This document shows positions 1-8,173 of a stretch of DNA of 44,195 bases, in pieces. A model generated the notes under the pieces. The model saw only the letters and a list, made by a program, of their open reading frames with translations. It ran no database searches and was not told the DNA's origin. The stretch's first letter is position 1; every line of letters starts with the position of its first letter. The position numbers and the translations under genes are program-made. Source of the DNA: Acholeplasmatales bacterium (lineage in GTDB: Bacteria; Bacillota_I; Bacilli_A; Acholeplasmatales; Anaeroplasmataceae); the NCBI GenBank assembly GCA_900767915.1, contig CAAGAX010000050.1, forward strand, positions 1 to 44,195, written 5' to 3'.

Positions 1-16
1 ACAAGATTATTCAATT

Positions 17-54
17 ATCCTCGTTTTTAAAAAATGATAAAATCGAGGATTTTT
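17..54 (+). terminator. Rho-independent terminator of a plus-strand gene left of the window
   Basis: ATCCTCG (17-23) pairs with CGAGGAT (44-50), with an additional TTTT/AAAA extension inside, and is followed by TTTTT at 50-54. The T run is on the plus-strand side only, so it ends a transcript entering from the left edge. The rest of 55-177 is AT-rich and I see no gene in it. Confidence 0.6.
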
Positions 55-177
55 ATGCTTGGTATAAATAAATTTAAATATTTTTCAAATATCTCTTGAT
101 TTATTTATAGTAGGCTTTTTCAATATGAAATAATTATATCATATTAAAAAAAATATTAAATAAAATTATAAATATTT

Positions 178-591
178 TTAAATAATTATACCATTAAGAT
201 GATCTATTTCATGCTGAATTATTTCAGCTGTAAACCCACTAAAGCTTCTAATCCTCTTTTGAAAATCTTGATTATAGTATTCAACCTTAATCTTCTTATA
301 TCTTTTTGTTTTTCTAGTCCCATCAAGACTTAAACAGCCTTCTTCTACGTAATATTCATCTATAGCTTTTATAATTTTAGGGTTATACATTAAATTAACC
401 TTTTCATCTTCATCAATAAAGGCAATAATAGCCTTTGATATACCAATCATATTCGCAGCCATTCCAACACATCTATCTCTATTAAAAATTAAAGTGTCTT
501 TTAAATCTTCTCCAATTTTAATATCATCTATAGTAGATGAAGTTTCCTTAAGCATTAATATTTTAATATCCTTAATTATATTTCTAATCAT
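178..591 (-). CDS. Peptide deformylase, atypical (137 aa)
   Basis: Metal-dependent removal of the N-formyl group from nascent peptides is the family role. All three deformylase motifs can be located: motif 1 as CVGMAANMIG (residues 41-50), motif 2 as EEGCLSL with metal ligand Cys86, and motif 3 as QHEIDH with His127, Glu128 and His131. In motif 1 the nearly invariant Gln that follows AAx is Met48. I start the gene at the second in-frame ATG because GGTGAT lies just before it; the upstream ATG at 618 has no ribosome site. The 137-residue length fits the short deformylase-like proteins of anaerobic Firmicutes. It lies 46 bases after the amidase gene with this start. It may be a paralogue with altered activity rather than the housekeeping enzyme. 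Confidence 0.8.
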   Translation of the reverse strand: MIRNIIKDIKILMLKETSSTIDDIKIGEDLKDTLIFNRDRCVGMAANMIGISKAIIAFIDEDEKVNLMYNPKIIKAIDEYYVEEGCLSLDGTRKTKRYKKIKVEYYNQDFQKRIRSFSGFTAEIIQHEIDHLNGIII

Positions 592-637
592 ATTATCACC
601 AAAATAAATATAATTCATTTTGGATAAATATTCAACA

Positions 638-1291
638 TTATAAATAATTTCTTATAAATTCAGTTGTACCAATATAAATAGCTTCACCAATAATTCTTCT
701 ATAATCTTGATCTAATAGTTTATTTCGTTCCTCATTATTGGTTATAAAACCACATTCAATAATACAGGCAGGAGAAACTATAGAATTAAGTAAATATATA
801 TTATCTCTTTTTACTATTTTTCTTGTTGTATCAGTATAACAAGAAAGCTTATTTTGAATTAAATTAGCTAAATCAATACTCTTGCTATTCGCATTTGAAT
901 AGAAAACCTGGGCCCCTTTATATTTTTCATTACTATAGGTATTCATATGAATTGATAAAACTAATAAAGGGTTGTTATTATTTATAAATTTACTTCTTTT
1001 TATCATATCTTCTTTTTTAATAAATTTATCATCACATAAATCCATTTCATTTTCTCTTGTCATTAATATAGAATATCCATTATCTATAAAAATATCCTTT
1101 AATGTATTAGCTACTTCTAAATTTAAAGTATCCTCATATACTCCATTATAACTAGCACCTCTATCTCTACCACCATGACCAGGATCAATTATAATTAAAT
1201 TATTAGAAACTTTTGTATCTATAAATAAAAAAGAAAAAACACTTATAATAATAGAAAAAATAGAAAAATATTTTTTGATAAAAATCACCAA
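638..1291 (-). CDS. N-acetylmuramoyl-L-alanine amidase, CwlD-like (Amidase_3)
   Basis: Zinc amidase that cuts the lactyl-amide bond between N-acetylmuramic acid and the stem peptide of peptidoglycan, outside the membrane. It has a lysine-led hydrophobic N-terminal segment (residues 6-24) that looks like a signal or anchor, then an Amidase_3 domain. Zinc ligands are His39 (DPGHGG), Glu53 and His115 (SIHMN), and the catalytic Glu is Glu179 (IECGF). The order and about 215-residue length match CwlD, the cortex-modifying amidase of spore formers, but a vegetative hydrolase is possible. The start is unclear. TTG (1291) and GTG (1288) have no ribosome site, whereas GGTGAT lies five bases before an in-frame ATC at 1279 that would give a protein beginning with x-KKYFS. 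Confidence 0.85.
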   Translation of the reverse strand: MVIFIKKYFSIFSIIISVFSFLFIDTKVSNNLIIIDPGHGGRDRGASYNGVYEDTLNLEVANTLKDIFIDNGYSILMTRENEMDLCDDKFIKKEDMIKRSKFINNNNPLLVLSIHMNTYSNEKYKGAQVFYSNANSKSIDLANLIQNKLSCYTDTTRKIVKRDNIYLLNSIVSPACIIECGFITNNEERNKLLDQDYRRIIGEAIYIGTTEFIRNYL

Positions 1292-1311
1292 TAAATTATA
1301 TGAAAAAGAAA

Positions 1312-1356
1312 AAATAAAAGTACCTTTTTTTATTTTTAGTCAAAAGAAGGTACTTT
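1312..1356 (-). terminator. Terminator between the 280-aa gene and the amidase
   Basis: A perfect 10-bp stem, AAAGTACCTT (1317-1326) with AAGGTACTTT (1347-1356), extends inward through A/T pairs and is followed on the minus strand by TATTTT. It ends the 1396-2238 transcript. The amidase therefore needs its own promoter; TATAAT sits just beyond the hairpin on the minus strand. Confidence 0.85.
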
Positions 1357-1395
1357 GTTAGCAATCTGAAATATAGAAGTATTCTTCTACATTAA

Positions 1396-2238
1396 TTACA
1401 TATTTCTAAAGCTATGGATTAAATCCTCAACCTCTAAATCATTATTAACAGTATAATGATGATTTACAATCTCTTCTCTAAAGATTCCTTTTTCTACATT
1501 ATCCCATGTTAAATCACTAACAATTTTGAATTCTAGAGGATATCCTTCTTTAAATTCCTTATCACAAACAAAATAATTATCATTAACCTTTGTCATTTTA
1601 GTAGCTTTATTTAGGTTCCAATCATCATAATTTGTTATGATATATAAATCTTTAGCAGTATTTTGAGCATCATAAACTAAAGAAGCTTTAAATGTAACAT
1701 TATAATTATTAGAAGGATTATCATCAATTTCATCTTCGATATCCTCTTCTTTAATATTTAAATCATCTCTTACATACTTTTTCACTAAGCCTTCATTAAC
1801 AAGAGTAGTTAAATCTCTTTCATAATAAATCTTATCGTAATCAATCTTTGAGCCTTTACATAATTTATTGCATCCCTTATCAGCAAAAGCTAATTCTAAT
1901 AGCTCTATAGCCTTAGGTAAATCTTCTTCAGTTTTAATAATAAACTTAGAAGGATATTTCTTATAGCTTAATATCTCTGATACATCAGTAATATCATATT
2001 TATCTATTAAAGTAGATGGATCTAGTGCTAGATATAAAACAACATTTTTTCTAGCAACTCTAACCATTGCGGTTTGTTTTTTATCATAAAATACAGTCAT
2101 ATGATTAAAGCTGTTTTTAACAACAACATCATTATGAGTATTAATAAAATCATTTAATTTTCCAAAACAATCAAGTGTGAAGCTTCTATTTAAAACTAAC
2201 TTAGCAGTTAATGATTTAACATAAATAATTTTTGACAT
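1396..2238 (-). CDS. Uncharacterised protein with a starch-binding-like C-terminal domain (280 aa)
   Basis: Not a gene I can name. Residues 1-115 look like a small alpha/beta unit found in Firmicutes proteins of unknown role, with the segment VLYLALDPS (about 68-76) followed by a charged helix. Residues 115-170 hold a short Cys/Lys-rich stretch and an acidic linker. Residues 175-275 resemble a CBM20-type immunoglobulin-like starch-binding domain: LYIITNYDDWNLNKA has the Trp of the usual LGNW segment, and LEFKIVSDLTWDNVEKGIFR follows the family pattern of a KFV-type strand, a Trp and a final Arg. There is no signal peptide, so it is probably cytoplasmic. GGAGGAATG precedes the ATG. It is divergent from an esterase gene. 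Binding to intracellular glucan or another polysaccharide is an inference. Confidence 0.5.
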   Translation of the reverse strand: MSKIIYVKSLTAKLVLNRSFTLDCFGKLNDFINTHNDVVVKNSFNHMTVFYDKKQTAMVRVARKNVVLYLALDPSTLIDKYDITDVSEILSYKKYPSKFIIKTEEDLPKAIELLELAFADKGCNKLCKGSKIDYDKIYYERDLTTLVNEGLVKKYVRDDLNIKEEDIEDEIDDNPSNNYNVTFKASLVYDAQNTAKDLYIITNYDDWNLNKATKMTKVNDNYFVCDKEFKEGYPLEFKIVSDLTWDNVEKGIFREEIVNHHYTVNNDLEVEDLIHSFRNM

Positions 2239-2438
2239 TTTTACATTCCTCCATTCATTTATTATTATAATATTTTTTTCGACAATTTTAATATTAAAGT
2301 GTTTTCATATTAAATATAAATATTGTTTTTTTAAATATTTTTTTACATAATTATTAAATACTAGTAATTCGTATGATAAAATATTAATTATATGAACATA
2401 AAAATAATTATTATTTTAATGAAGAAAATAAATTTAAG

Positions 2439-2478
2439 TTGTATTTAAATTAAATTTTGATATAATTTATTAGAGGTG
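2439..2478 (+). promoter_or_regulatory. Promoter and ribosome site of the esterase gene
   Basis: TTGTAT (2439-2444), a 16-base spacer and TATAAT (2461-2466), preceded by TGA as an extended -10. AGAGGTG (2472-2478) is the ribosome site. Only 17 bases separate the -10 box from the ATG, so the leader would be about ten bases. Confidence 0.65.
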
Positions 2479-2483
2479 TTAAT

Positions 2484-3278
2484 ATGATTGAGTGTTATAA
2501 ATTATATTTACCAAAATCAAAAAGAGAAATAAAAATAGATGTGTCAGTCCCTAGATATAGAGATAATATTACCTTTGATTGCTTATATATGCTAGATGGA
2601 CAAAATTCATTTAAGGATTCTAAAGCATCTTTTGGTAGATCTCTTAGAGCTACAAAAGCCTTTAGCTTTGCAGCAAGAGAAATGAACAAAAGAATCTTAG
2701 GAATAGGAATCCATAATAGTGGATCTGATTTAGGTAGAATCAATGAATATACTCCTTTTTTAATTGATAATCCAGCTAATGAAGAGTGGAAAAGCCAAGA
2801 TATTAATATTTGTCATAGTTTTTGTTATGACTTTGTTCATACAATAATTCCATTTATTGAAAAAAAATATAATACATTTGGTACTAAGGAACATAGATAT
2901 ATATATGGTTCATCTTTAGCTGCAGTAACTGCAATTTATTTAGGACTTAAATATGATGTATTTGGACAAATAGGTGCCTTTTCAACTGCTTCTTTTCTTT
3001 TTGAAAATGAGTTTTATAAATTTTTAAATAAGAAACAATTAAATGCTAAAAGTATTTTCCTATATGTAGGTAAGTATGAGCAGTCTGATGATTTATATGA
3101 TAGTAATCTATATTATAATTCAGCAATAAAGCTATTTAATTATTTTAAAGAGCATAATGTTAGAACTAGGTTATCAATAGATCCAAAGGGTGAGCATAAT
3201 GAAGAAACCTGGGGAAATCATATAATTGATTTTATTAATTTTATTTATTTTGATGATCTTTATTTTTTTAGTTTTTAG
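2484..3278 (+). CDS. Putative esterase, alpha/beta hydrolase (esterase D / enterochelin esterase type)
   Basis: Predicted cytoplasmic serine hydrolase of the putative-esterase family (PF00756 type); the substrate is unknown. The early strand LYMLDGQNSF (34-43) corresponds to the family's LYLLDG segment. The nucleophile elbow is YGSSLAA with Ser144; the usual second Gly after the Ser is replaced by Ala (GSSLA). The likely catalytic His is His238 in GEHNEETW near the C-terminus, and an acid residue near DDLYDS would complete the triad. At 264 residues it has normal family length and no signal peptide. It is a single-gene unit with its own promoter and terminator, transcribed away from the protein with the starch-binding-like domain. 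A carbohydrate-ester substrate would fit that neighbour but is a guess. Confidence 0.75.
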   Translation: MIECYKLYLPKSKREIKIDVSVPRYRDNITFDCLYMLDGQNSFKDSKASFGRSLRATKAFSFAAREMNKRILGIGIHNSGSDLGRINEYTPFLIDNPANEEWKSQDINICHSFCYDFVHTIIPFIEKKYNTFGTKEHRYIYGSSLAAVTAIYLGLKYDVFGQIGAFSTASFLFENEFYKFLNKKQLNAKSIFLYVGKYEQSDDLYDSNLYYNSAIKLFNYFKEHNVRTRLSIDPKGEHNEETWGNHIIDFINFIYFDDLYFFSF

Positions 3279-3298
3279 TTATAATTAATAATTTAGAT

Positions 3299-3327
3299 AA
3301 AGGAGTATAAAAATGCTCCTTTTTTTT
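3299..3327 (+). terminator. Terminator of the esterase gene
   Basis: AAAGGAG (3299-3305) pairs with CTCCTTT (3316-3322), followed by TTTTT on the plus strand. It lies about 20 bases after the stop codon. Confidence 0.85.
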
Positions 3328-3351
3328 GATGTTAATAATAAGATAATTATA

Positions 3352-3396
3352 TAAAAAAAGAAGGATTAATCTTGAAATTAAATCAATAATCCTTCT
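3352..3396 (-). terminator. Terminator of the lipid operon, after birA
   Basis: AGAAGGATTA (3359-3368) and TAATCCTTCT (3387-3396) form a 10-bp stem. The plus-strand A run at 3352-3358 gives the minus-strand U tract. A T-rich stretch also follows on the plus strand, so it may work in both directions. Confidence 0.85.
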
Positions 3397-3413
3397 ATTT
3401 TTTTATATAATAT

Positions 3414-4115
3414 TTATTTTATTAAGGCATCATGAAGTGTAATCTCATCACATGCAACAACATGTCTTTCTCCATTATGCATTAATACTAAATAGCCTTC
3501 ATGAGTTATACCAATTGCTTGATATTCTATTCCCTGATAAACTATATTTTTTCCAATAACCATACTATTCTTAACATATTCTTCAATAATTTTTTCATTA
3601 TCTAATAGTAAAACTCTTTGATAGCTTTCTAATATAGCACTAATCACTTTATTTTTATCAATATTAATAAAATCTCTAATTCCTACAGCATTAAATTTTT
3701 CCTTAGAATTCATATTAATTCCAATACCAATAATTGATGCTTGAAATTCAGATTCATAAATATCCTCAATTAATATACCACATAGCTTTTTATTATCACA
3801 ATAAATATCATTAGGCCATTTAATTTTAGGTGATAGGCCTAATTCAATTAAAGCTAAATTAATAGCTAGAGGAGCAATTAGTTGATTATTAAAGTGTTTT
3901 TTAAAGACAATTGAAAAGCAAATATCATCATTTGATTCCCAAACTCTTTCAAATCTTCCTCTTCCCTTTGTTTGGATATCAGCAATTAATACTGAATGAT
4001 CAGGAAAAAGAATATGAGTATTTTTTAAAAATGAATTTGTAGAATCAATTTCATTTACATGATAGCATTTAAAAAAGAGAGAATATGGATATAGATCTAA
4101 ATAAATATTAGTCAT
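3414..4115 (-). CDS. birA: Biotin--[acetyl-CoA-carboxylase] ligase, without DNA-binding domain
   Basis: Activates biotin to biotinyl-5'-AMP and transfers it to the carrier lysine of AccB. The family's adenylate/biotin loop is seen as GRGRFERVW (about 52-60), followed by KWPNDIY (99-105) with the active-site Lys, GILIE and IGIGINMN. A short C-terminal SH3-like domain ends the protein. At 233 residues it has only the catalytic and C-terminal domains. The N-terminal helix-turn-helix of bifunctional BirA is absent, so it should not be a repressor. It is the last gene of the lipid operon and overlaps fabD by 8 bases (ATGACTAA). Its presence beside accB and bioY gives the operon its own biotin supply. 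Confidence 0.93.
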   Translation of the reverse strand: MTNIYLDLYPYSLFFKCYHVNEIDSTNSFLKNTHILFPDHSVLIADIQTKGRGRFERVWESNDDICFSIVFKKHFNNQLIAPLAINLALIELGLSPKIKWPNDIYCDNKKLCGILIEDIYESEFQASIIGIGINMNSKEKFNAVGIRDFINIDKNKVISAILESYQRVLLLDNEKIIEEYVKNSMVIGKNIVYQGIEYQAIGITHEGYLVLMHNGERHVVACDEITLHDALIK

Positions 4116-5019
4116 TATTCTTTAAATCTTGAAGTAATACTTTATAACCTTCAATATCTGAAACATTATAAATCTTAGCACTTCTATCAATTCTCTTAAT
4201 AAAACCACTTAAGGCCTTACCAGGTCCTATTTCAACAAATGTGTCTACACCATTTGAAAGCATATAACGAATTGAATCCTCAAAATAAACACTATGGCAA
4301 ATTTGTTTTTCTAGTATTTCATTAATATTACCATTTTCCTCATGACCTGAAATATTATAAATAATTTTAACATTAGGATTATTTGGAGTATATTCATCAA
4401 GCTTACTTCTAAGCTTTAATGAAGCATCATGTAATAATGAACTATGGAAAGCACCAGATACATTAAGCTCTATTACTCTTTTACAACCAGCTTCTGTTAA
4501 AGCTGCCATTGCGTTATTAACGCCTTCATTATCACCAGTAATAACAATTTGACCAGGACAATTATAATTAGCTATTTCGCAAATTCCATTAACCTTAGTA
4601 ATAACATTAAGAATATCCTCACGGCTCATACCAATTACAGCAGCCATTTTTGTAGTACCTAAAGGTAAAGCATTTTGCATTAATTCTCCACGATATGTAA
4701 TAATAGAAATAGCATCCTCAATATTCCAAGTATTCGCATAAGCTAATGCAGTATATTCACCTAAAGATAAACCACAAGCATATTCAGGAGTAATTCCTTC
4801 ATTTTTTATAGCTTGACTAATAGCATAGCCAGTTAATAGCATTGCCTTTTGAGCATAAGCTGTTTGATTAATTAAATCCTTTTCATCATTAAAGCATAAA
4901 TCTCTAATTTCAGGAAATTTATCATATATTTCTTTTACTAAAGGTAATTCATTATAGAAATCTTGTCCCATTCCTTTAAATTGACTACCCTGTCCAGCAA
5001 AGCAAAAACCAATTTTCAT
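4108..5019 (-). CDS. fabD: Malonyl-CoA:ACP transacylase
   Basis: Moves malonyl groups from CoA to acyl carrier protein. GQGSQ (9-13) marks the start of the transacylase fold. The nucleophile is Ser85 in GLSLGEY, with the His-to-Leu change before the Ser that is common in Firmicutes, and the catalytic His is His192 in GAFHSSLL. The conserved Gln/Arg acyl-binding region follows the family pattern, with Arg110 in ITYRGELM. At 303 residues it is full length. It starts 8 bases after accA and is translationally coupled to birA. Within the operon it links the carboxylase products to the two carrier proteins encoded upstream. Confidence 0.95.
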   Translation of the reverse strand: MKIGFCFAGQGSQFKGMGQDFYNELPLVKEIYDKFPEIRDLCFNDEKDLINQTAYAQKAMLLTGYAISQAIKNEGITPEYACGLSLGEYTALAYANTWNIEDAISIITYRGELMQNALPLGTTKMAAVIGMSREDILNVITKVNGICEIANYNCPGQIVITGDNEGVNNAMAALTEAGCKRVIELNVSGAFHSSLLHDASLKLRSKLDEYTPNNPNVKIIYNISGHEENGNINEILEKQICHSVYFEDSIRYMLSNGVDTFVEIGPGKALSGFIKRIDRSAKIYNVSDIEGYKVLLQDLKNND

Positions 5020-5027
5020 TTTTACAC

Positions 5028-5942
5028 CTACTTAATATTTCTATATTTATTATATCTGTTTTCTAATAATTTAGCATCATCTAAAGCTTCAAGCTCATTA
5101 ATTTTATTATATAATGAATCTTTAAGATTCTTTATAAAGCTATCAGATAAATGATGAATACCACCTAAAGGCTCCTTAATAATTTCATCAACTATATGTT
5201 CATTAACTAAATCCTTACTAGTCATCTTCATCATTTCAGCTGCATCACTAACCTTTACAGTATCCTTAAATAGAATTGAAGCAAAGCCTTCTGGTGATAA
5301 TACTGAATATACAGCATTTTCAAACATATAAATATAATCAGAAACAGTTAAAGCTAAAGCTCCACCACTTCCACCTTCTGATAATACTATCGCGATAACT
5401 GGGGTTTTAAGCTGTGAAAACTCCATTAAGTTTGTAGCAATCGCTCTAGCCTGTCCACGCTCTTCAGCACCCTTTCCAGGATATGCACCTGAAGTATCAA
5501 CTATAGTAATAATTGGTCTATGAAATTTTTCAGCCTCTTTAGCTAATCTTAAAGTTTTTCTAAAGCCTTCTGGAGAAGTCATACCAAAGTTTCTTTTTAT
5601 ATTTTCTTGAGTATTACTACCCTTAGCTTGAGCTAAAACTGTAACTGGTTTATCATATAAAAAACCAATTCCAGCATAAATTGATTGATCCTCTGAAAAT
5701 AATTGATCACCATGAAGCTCATAAAAATTAGTAATTAAAGCATCAACTAATGCTTTGCCCTTAACTCTTTTATCACTTCTTGCGATACATACTCTATCCC
5801 AAGCAGTTAAATTAGAATAAGTATCCTTTTTTAATTCATCTAATTCCTTTTTAACGGTATGGAATTCCTCAGATTCAGATTCTAAGGTTAAAAGCTGTTC
5901 TTCAAGGGCATGTATTTTCTTTTCATTTTCTTCTAATATCAT
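5028..5942 (-). CDS. accA: Acetyl-CoA carboxylase carboxyltransferase subunit alpha
   Basis: Works with AccD to transfer the carboxyl group from carboxybiotin on AccB to acetyl-CoA, forming malonyl-CoA. The family pattern is clear: a coiled N-terminal helix (residues 1-45), LTAWDRVCIARSDKR, GSNTQENIKRNFGM, then the crotonase-type core with TIVDTSGAYPGKGAEERGQ and the oxyanion-hole segment LSEGGSGGALAL. It is 304 residues, close to the usual 310-320. The start is one base beyond the accD stop, indicating coupled translation and matched amounts of the two subunits. Confidence 0.96.
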   Translation of the reverse strand: MILEENEKKIHALEEQLLTLESESEEFHTVKKELDELKKDTYSNLTAWDRVCIARSDKRVKGKALVDALITNFYELHGDQLFSEDQSIYAGIGFLYDKPVTVLAQAKGSNTQENIKRNFGMTSPEGFRKTLRLAKEAEKFHRPIITIVDTSGAYPGKGAEERGQARAIATNLMEFSQLKTPVIAIVLSEGGSGGALALTVSDYIYMFENAVYSVLSPEGFASILFKDTVKVSDAAEMMKMTSKDLVNEHIVDEIIKEPLGGIHHLSDSFIKNLKDSLYNKINELEALDDAKLLENRYNKYRNIK

Positions 5943-5943
5943 C

Positions 5944-6825
5944 TTATTTATAATTATGAAGTCTCAATAATAAGCTTAAAGTTGACTTCATATCCTTCCT
6001 TTCAACAATATTATCCATAAAGCCCTTTTCTAATAGAAATTCAGAGGTTTGGAACTCCTTAGGTAATACCTCACGAATTGTCTTTTCAATAACTCTTTTT
6101 CCAGCAAAGCCTATTAATGTTTTAGGCTCAGCTAGAGTAATATCAGCTAAAGACGCAAATGATGCTGAAACACCACCAGTTGTTGGGTCTGTTAAAACTG
6201 AAATATATAACTCATGTTCACGAAGTTTAGCAACGGCTTGGCTAGTTTTAGCCATTTGGAATAAAGAAATTATTCCTTCTTGCATTCTAGCTCCACCAGA
6301 GCAGGTAAATATAATAACAGGTAAATGCTCTTTTATAGCTTTTTCACATAATAAAGTAATTCTTTCACCACATACACTTCCCATTGAGCCCATCATAAAA
6401 TGACTATCCATTGCGGCTACTAAGGTCTTTATTCCGTTTATAGTACCCTTAGCACATAAAACAGATTCATCAATACCTGAAGCCTTTTTAGAAGCATCAA
6501 TTTTATCTTGATATCCTGGGAAATCTAAATGCTTTTCTTCTAAATTTGTAAATAGAATTTCATAATCCTTATCTAAAACTGAATCTAGTCTTTCCTTAGC
6601 TAATAATCTATCATTATAGCCACAGAATGGGCAAACCTTTAATGTAGAAATAAATTCCTCCTTAAAGATTCCTCTTCCACAACTACGACATTTAACCATT
6701 AAATCATCAGGAATAGCATTTACATTATTACCTGTATTTTCTTTTTTATTTCTAAAATTTAATTCCTCTAATATAGTATTAAACTCATCAATTTCTTCCT
6801 TACGTTTATTGAATACGTTTTGCAT
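5944..6825 (-). CDS. accD: Acetyl-CoA carboxylase carboxyltransferase subunit beta
   Basis: Partner of AccA in malonyl-CoA synthesis. The N-terminal zinc ribbon is complete: CRSCGRG, then CPFCGY about 19 residues later, giving four Cys. The crotonase core follows with FTCSGGARMQEG (oxyanion hole), TDPTTGGVSASFAS and AEPKTLIGFAGKRVIE. I place the start at the ATG at 6825, which has AAAGGAGC about ten bases upstream. Upstream in-frame TTG (6834) and GTG (6831) crowd that site. The start overlaps the 3' end of accC by 20 bases. About 293 residues is typical. Confidence 0.95.
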   Translation of the reverse strand: MQNVFNKRKEEIDEFNTILEELNFRNKKENTGNNVNAIPDDLMVKCRSCGRGIFKEEFISTLKVCPFCGYNDRLLAKERLDSVLDKDYEILFTNLEEKHLDFPGYQDKIDASKKASGIDESVLCAKGTINGIKTLVAAMDSHFMMGSMGSVCGERITLLCEKAIKEHLPVIIFTCSGGARMQEGIISLFQMAKTSQAVAKLREHELYISVLTDPTTGGVSASFASLADITLAEPKTLIGFAGKRVIEKTIREVLPKEFQTSEFLLEKGFMDNIVERKDMKSTLSLLLRLHNYK

Positions 6826-8173
6826 TATCACCAAGCTCCTTTATAAATTTATCTATAAAGCCAGTATCATAATAACCTAAAATAAAAATAGGATGGTGTA
6901 AAAGTGCATAGTGGAAATCAATAGTAGTTTTAATTCCATCAATAATCATTTCCTCTAATGCAGCTCTCATCTTTCTAATACACTCTAATCTAGTTGGCGC
7001 AAATGAAATCAATTTTAAAATCATTGAATCATAATATGGTGGTATTTCATATCCAGAGAATACGGCACTATCAATACGAATTCCTTTTCCTCCTGGTAAA
7101 TGTAAGAATGTTATCCTTCCTGGATTAGGTCTAAAATCATTTCTAATATCCTCAGCATTAATTCTACATTCCATTGCATATCCTAATAAAGGAACTTCAT
7201 TTTGCTTATATGATAAAGGTAAACCATAAGCTATTTTTATCATTTCCTTTACTAAATCAATATTAGTAATAGATTCTGTAACTGAATGCTCAACTTGAAT
7301 TCTTGTATTCATTTCAATGAAATAATAATTTTCATCCTTATCAACTAAAAATTCAATTGTACCGACATTATCATATCCAACATATTTACATGCTTTAATA
7401 GCATCTTTATATAATTTGTTCTTTAAATTTTTAGAAATACTTTGACATGGCGCTTCCTCAAGCATTTTTTGCTTACGACGTTGCATTGAGCAATTTCTTT
7501 CATATAAATGAATAGCATTACCATGCTGATCACATAAAACTTGAACCTCAATATGCTTTGGATTTAATACATATTTTTCAATATAAAGTTCATCATTTGC
7601 GAAAAATTTAACGGCTTCTTCCTTTGCTTCATTAAATAATAATTGAAAATCATCATCGTTTTCAACAAGGCGAATACCCTTTCCGCCTCCACCAGCAGAT
7701 GCTTTAATTAATACTGGATAGCCAATTTCACGAGCTATTTTTTGACCCTCTTCTAAGCATACTGCCTTATAAGAACCAGGAACAATAGAAACACCTGCAT
7801 CCTTCATCATTTGAATTGCTTGACTTTTGTTTCCCATTTTTTCCATAACTTCAGGATTTGGGCCAATCCATTTCATACCACATTTAATTACCATGCTAGC
7901 AAAGATAGAACTCTCAGATAAAAAACCAAAGCCAGGATGTATAGCATCACATCCAGTAAGACAAGCAGCAGATAATATACGTTCCATATTTAAATATGAT
8001 TCCTGTGGACTAGCTCCACCAATACAAACAGCCTTTGTTGCTAATTCTCTATGTAAGGCATTTTCATCAGCCTTTGAATAAATAGCTACTGTTTCAATAC
8101 CCATTTCCTTACATGCTCTAATAATTCGAACCGCAATCTCCCCACGATTAGCGATTAATATTCTTTTAAACAT
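6806..8173 (-). CDS. accC: Biotin carboxylase subunit of acetyl-CoA carboxylase
   Basis: ATP-dependent carboxylation of biotin on AccB. An ATP-grasp enzyme with the usual parts: ILIANRGEIAVRIIRAC at the N-terminus, HPGFGFLSE, the glycine-rich lid KASAGGGGKGIRLV, EKYVLNPKHIEVQ, ERNCSMQRRKQK and the catalytic block FIEMNTRIQVEHSVTE. The C-terminal domain begins at AMECRINAED. 455 residues is normal. The gene overlaps accB by 8 bases. Confidence 0.97.
   Translation of the reverse strand: MFKRILIANRGEIAVRIIRACKEMGIETVAIYSKADENALHRELATKAVCIGGASPQESYLNMERILSAACLTGCDAIHPGFGFLSESSIFASMVIKCGMKWIGPNPEVMEKMGNKSQAIQMMKDAGVSIVPGSYKAVCLEEGQKIAREIGYPVLIKASAGGGGKGIRLVENDDDFQLLFNEAKEEAVKFFANDELYIEKYVLNPKHIEVQVLCDQHGNAIHLYERNCSMQRRKQKMLEEAPCQSISKNLKNKLYKDAIKACKYVGYDNVGTIEFLVDKDENYYFIEMNTRIQVEHSVTESITNIDLVKEMIKIAYGLPLSYKQNEVPLLGYAMECRINAEDIRNDFRPNPGRITFLHLPGGKGIRIDSAVFSGYEIPPYYDSMILKLISFAPTRLECIRKMRAALEEMIIDGIKTTIDFHYALLHHPIFILGYYDTGFIDKFIKELGDNAKRIQ

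Noticed and set aside
123..149. Inverted repeat AATATGA/TCATATT after the deformylase gene
   Set aside because: It is purely AT-rich and has no U tract on the minus strand, so I do not call it a terminator.
2495..2743. Minus-strand frame of 82 codons inside the esterase gene
   Set aside because: It is the antisense shadow of a gene with clear esterase motifs, with no ribosome site or homology.
7827..8081. Plus-strand frame inside accC
   Set aside because: Antisense shadow of the conserved biotin carboxylase; no independent support.
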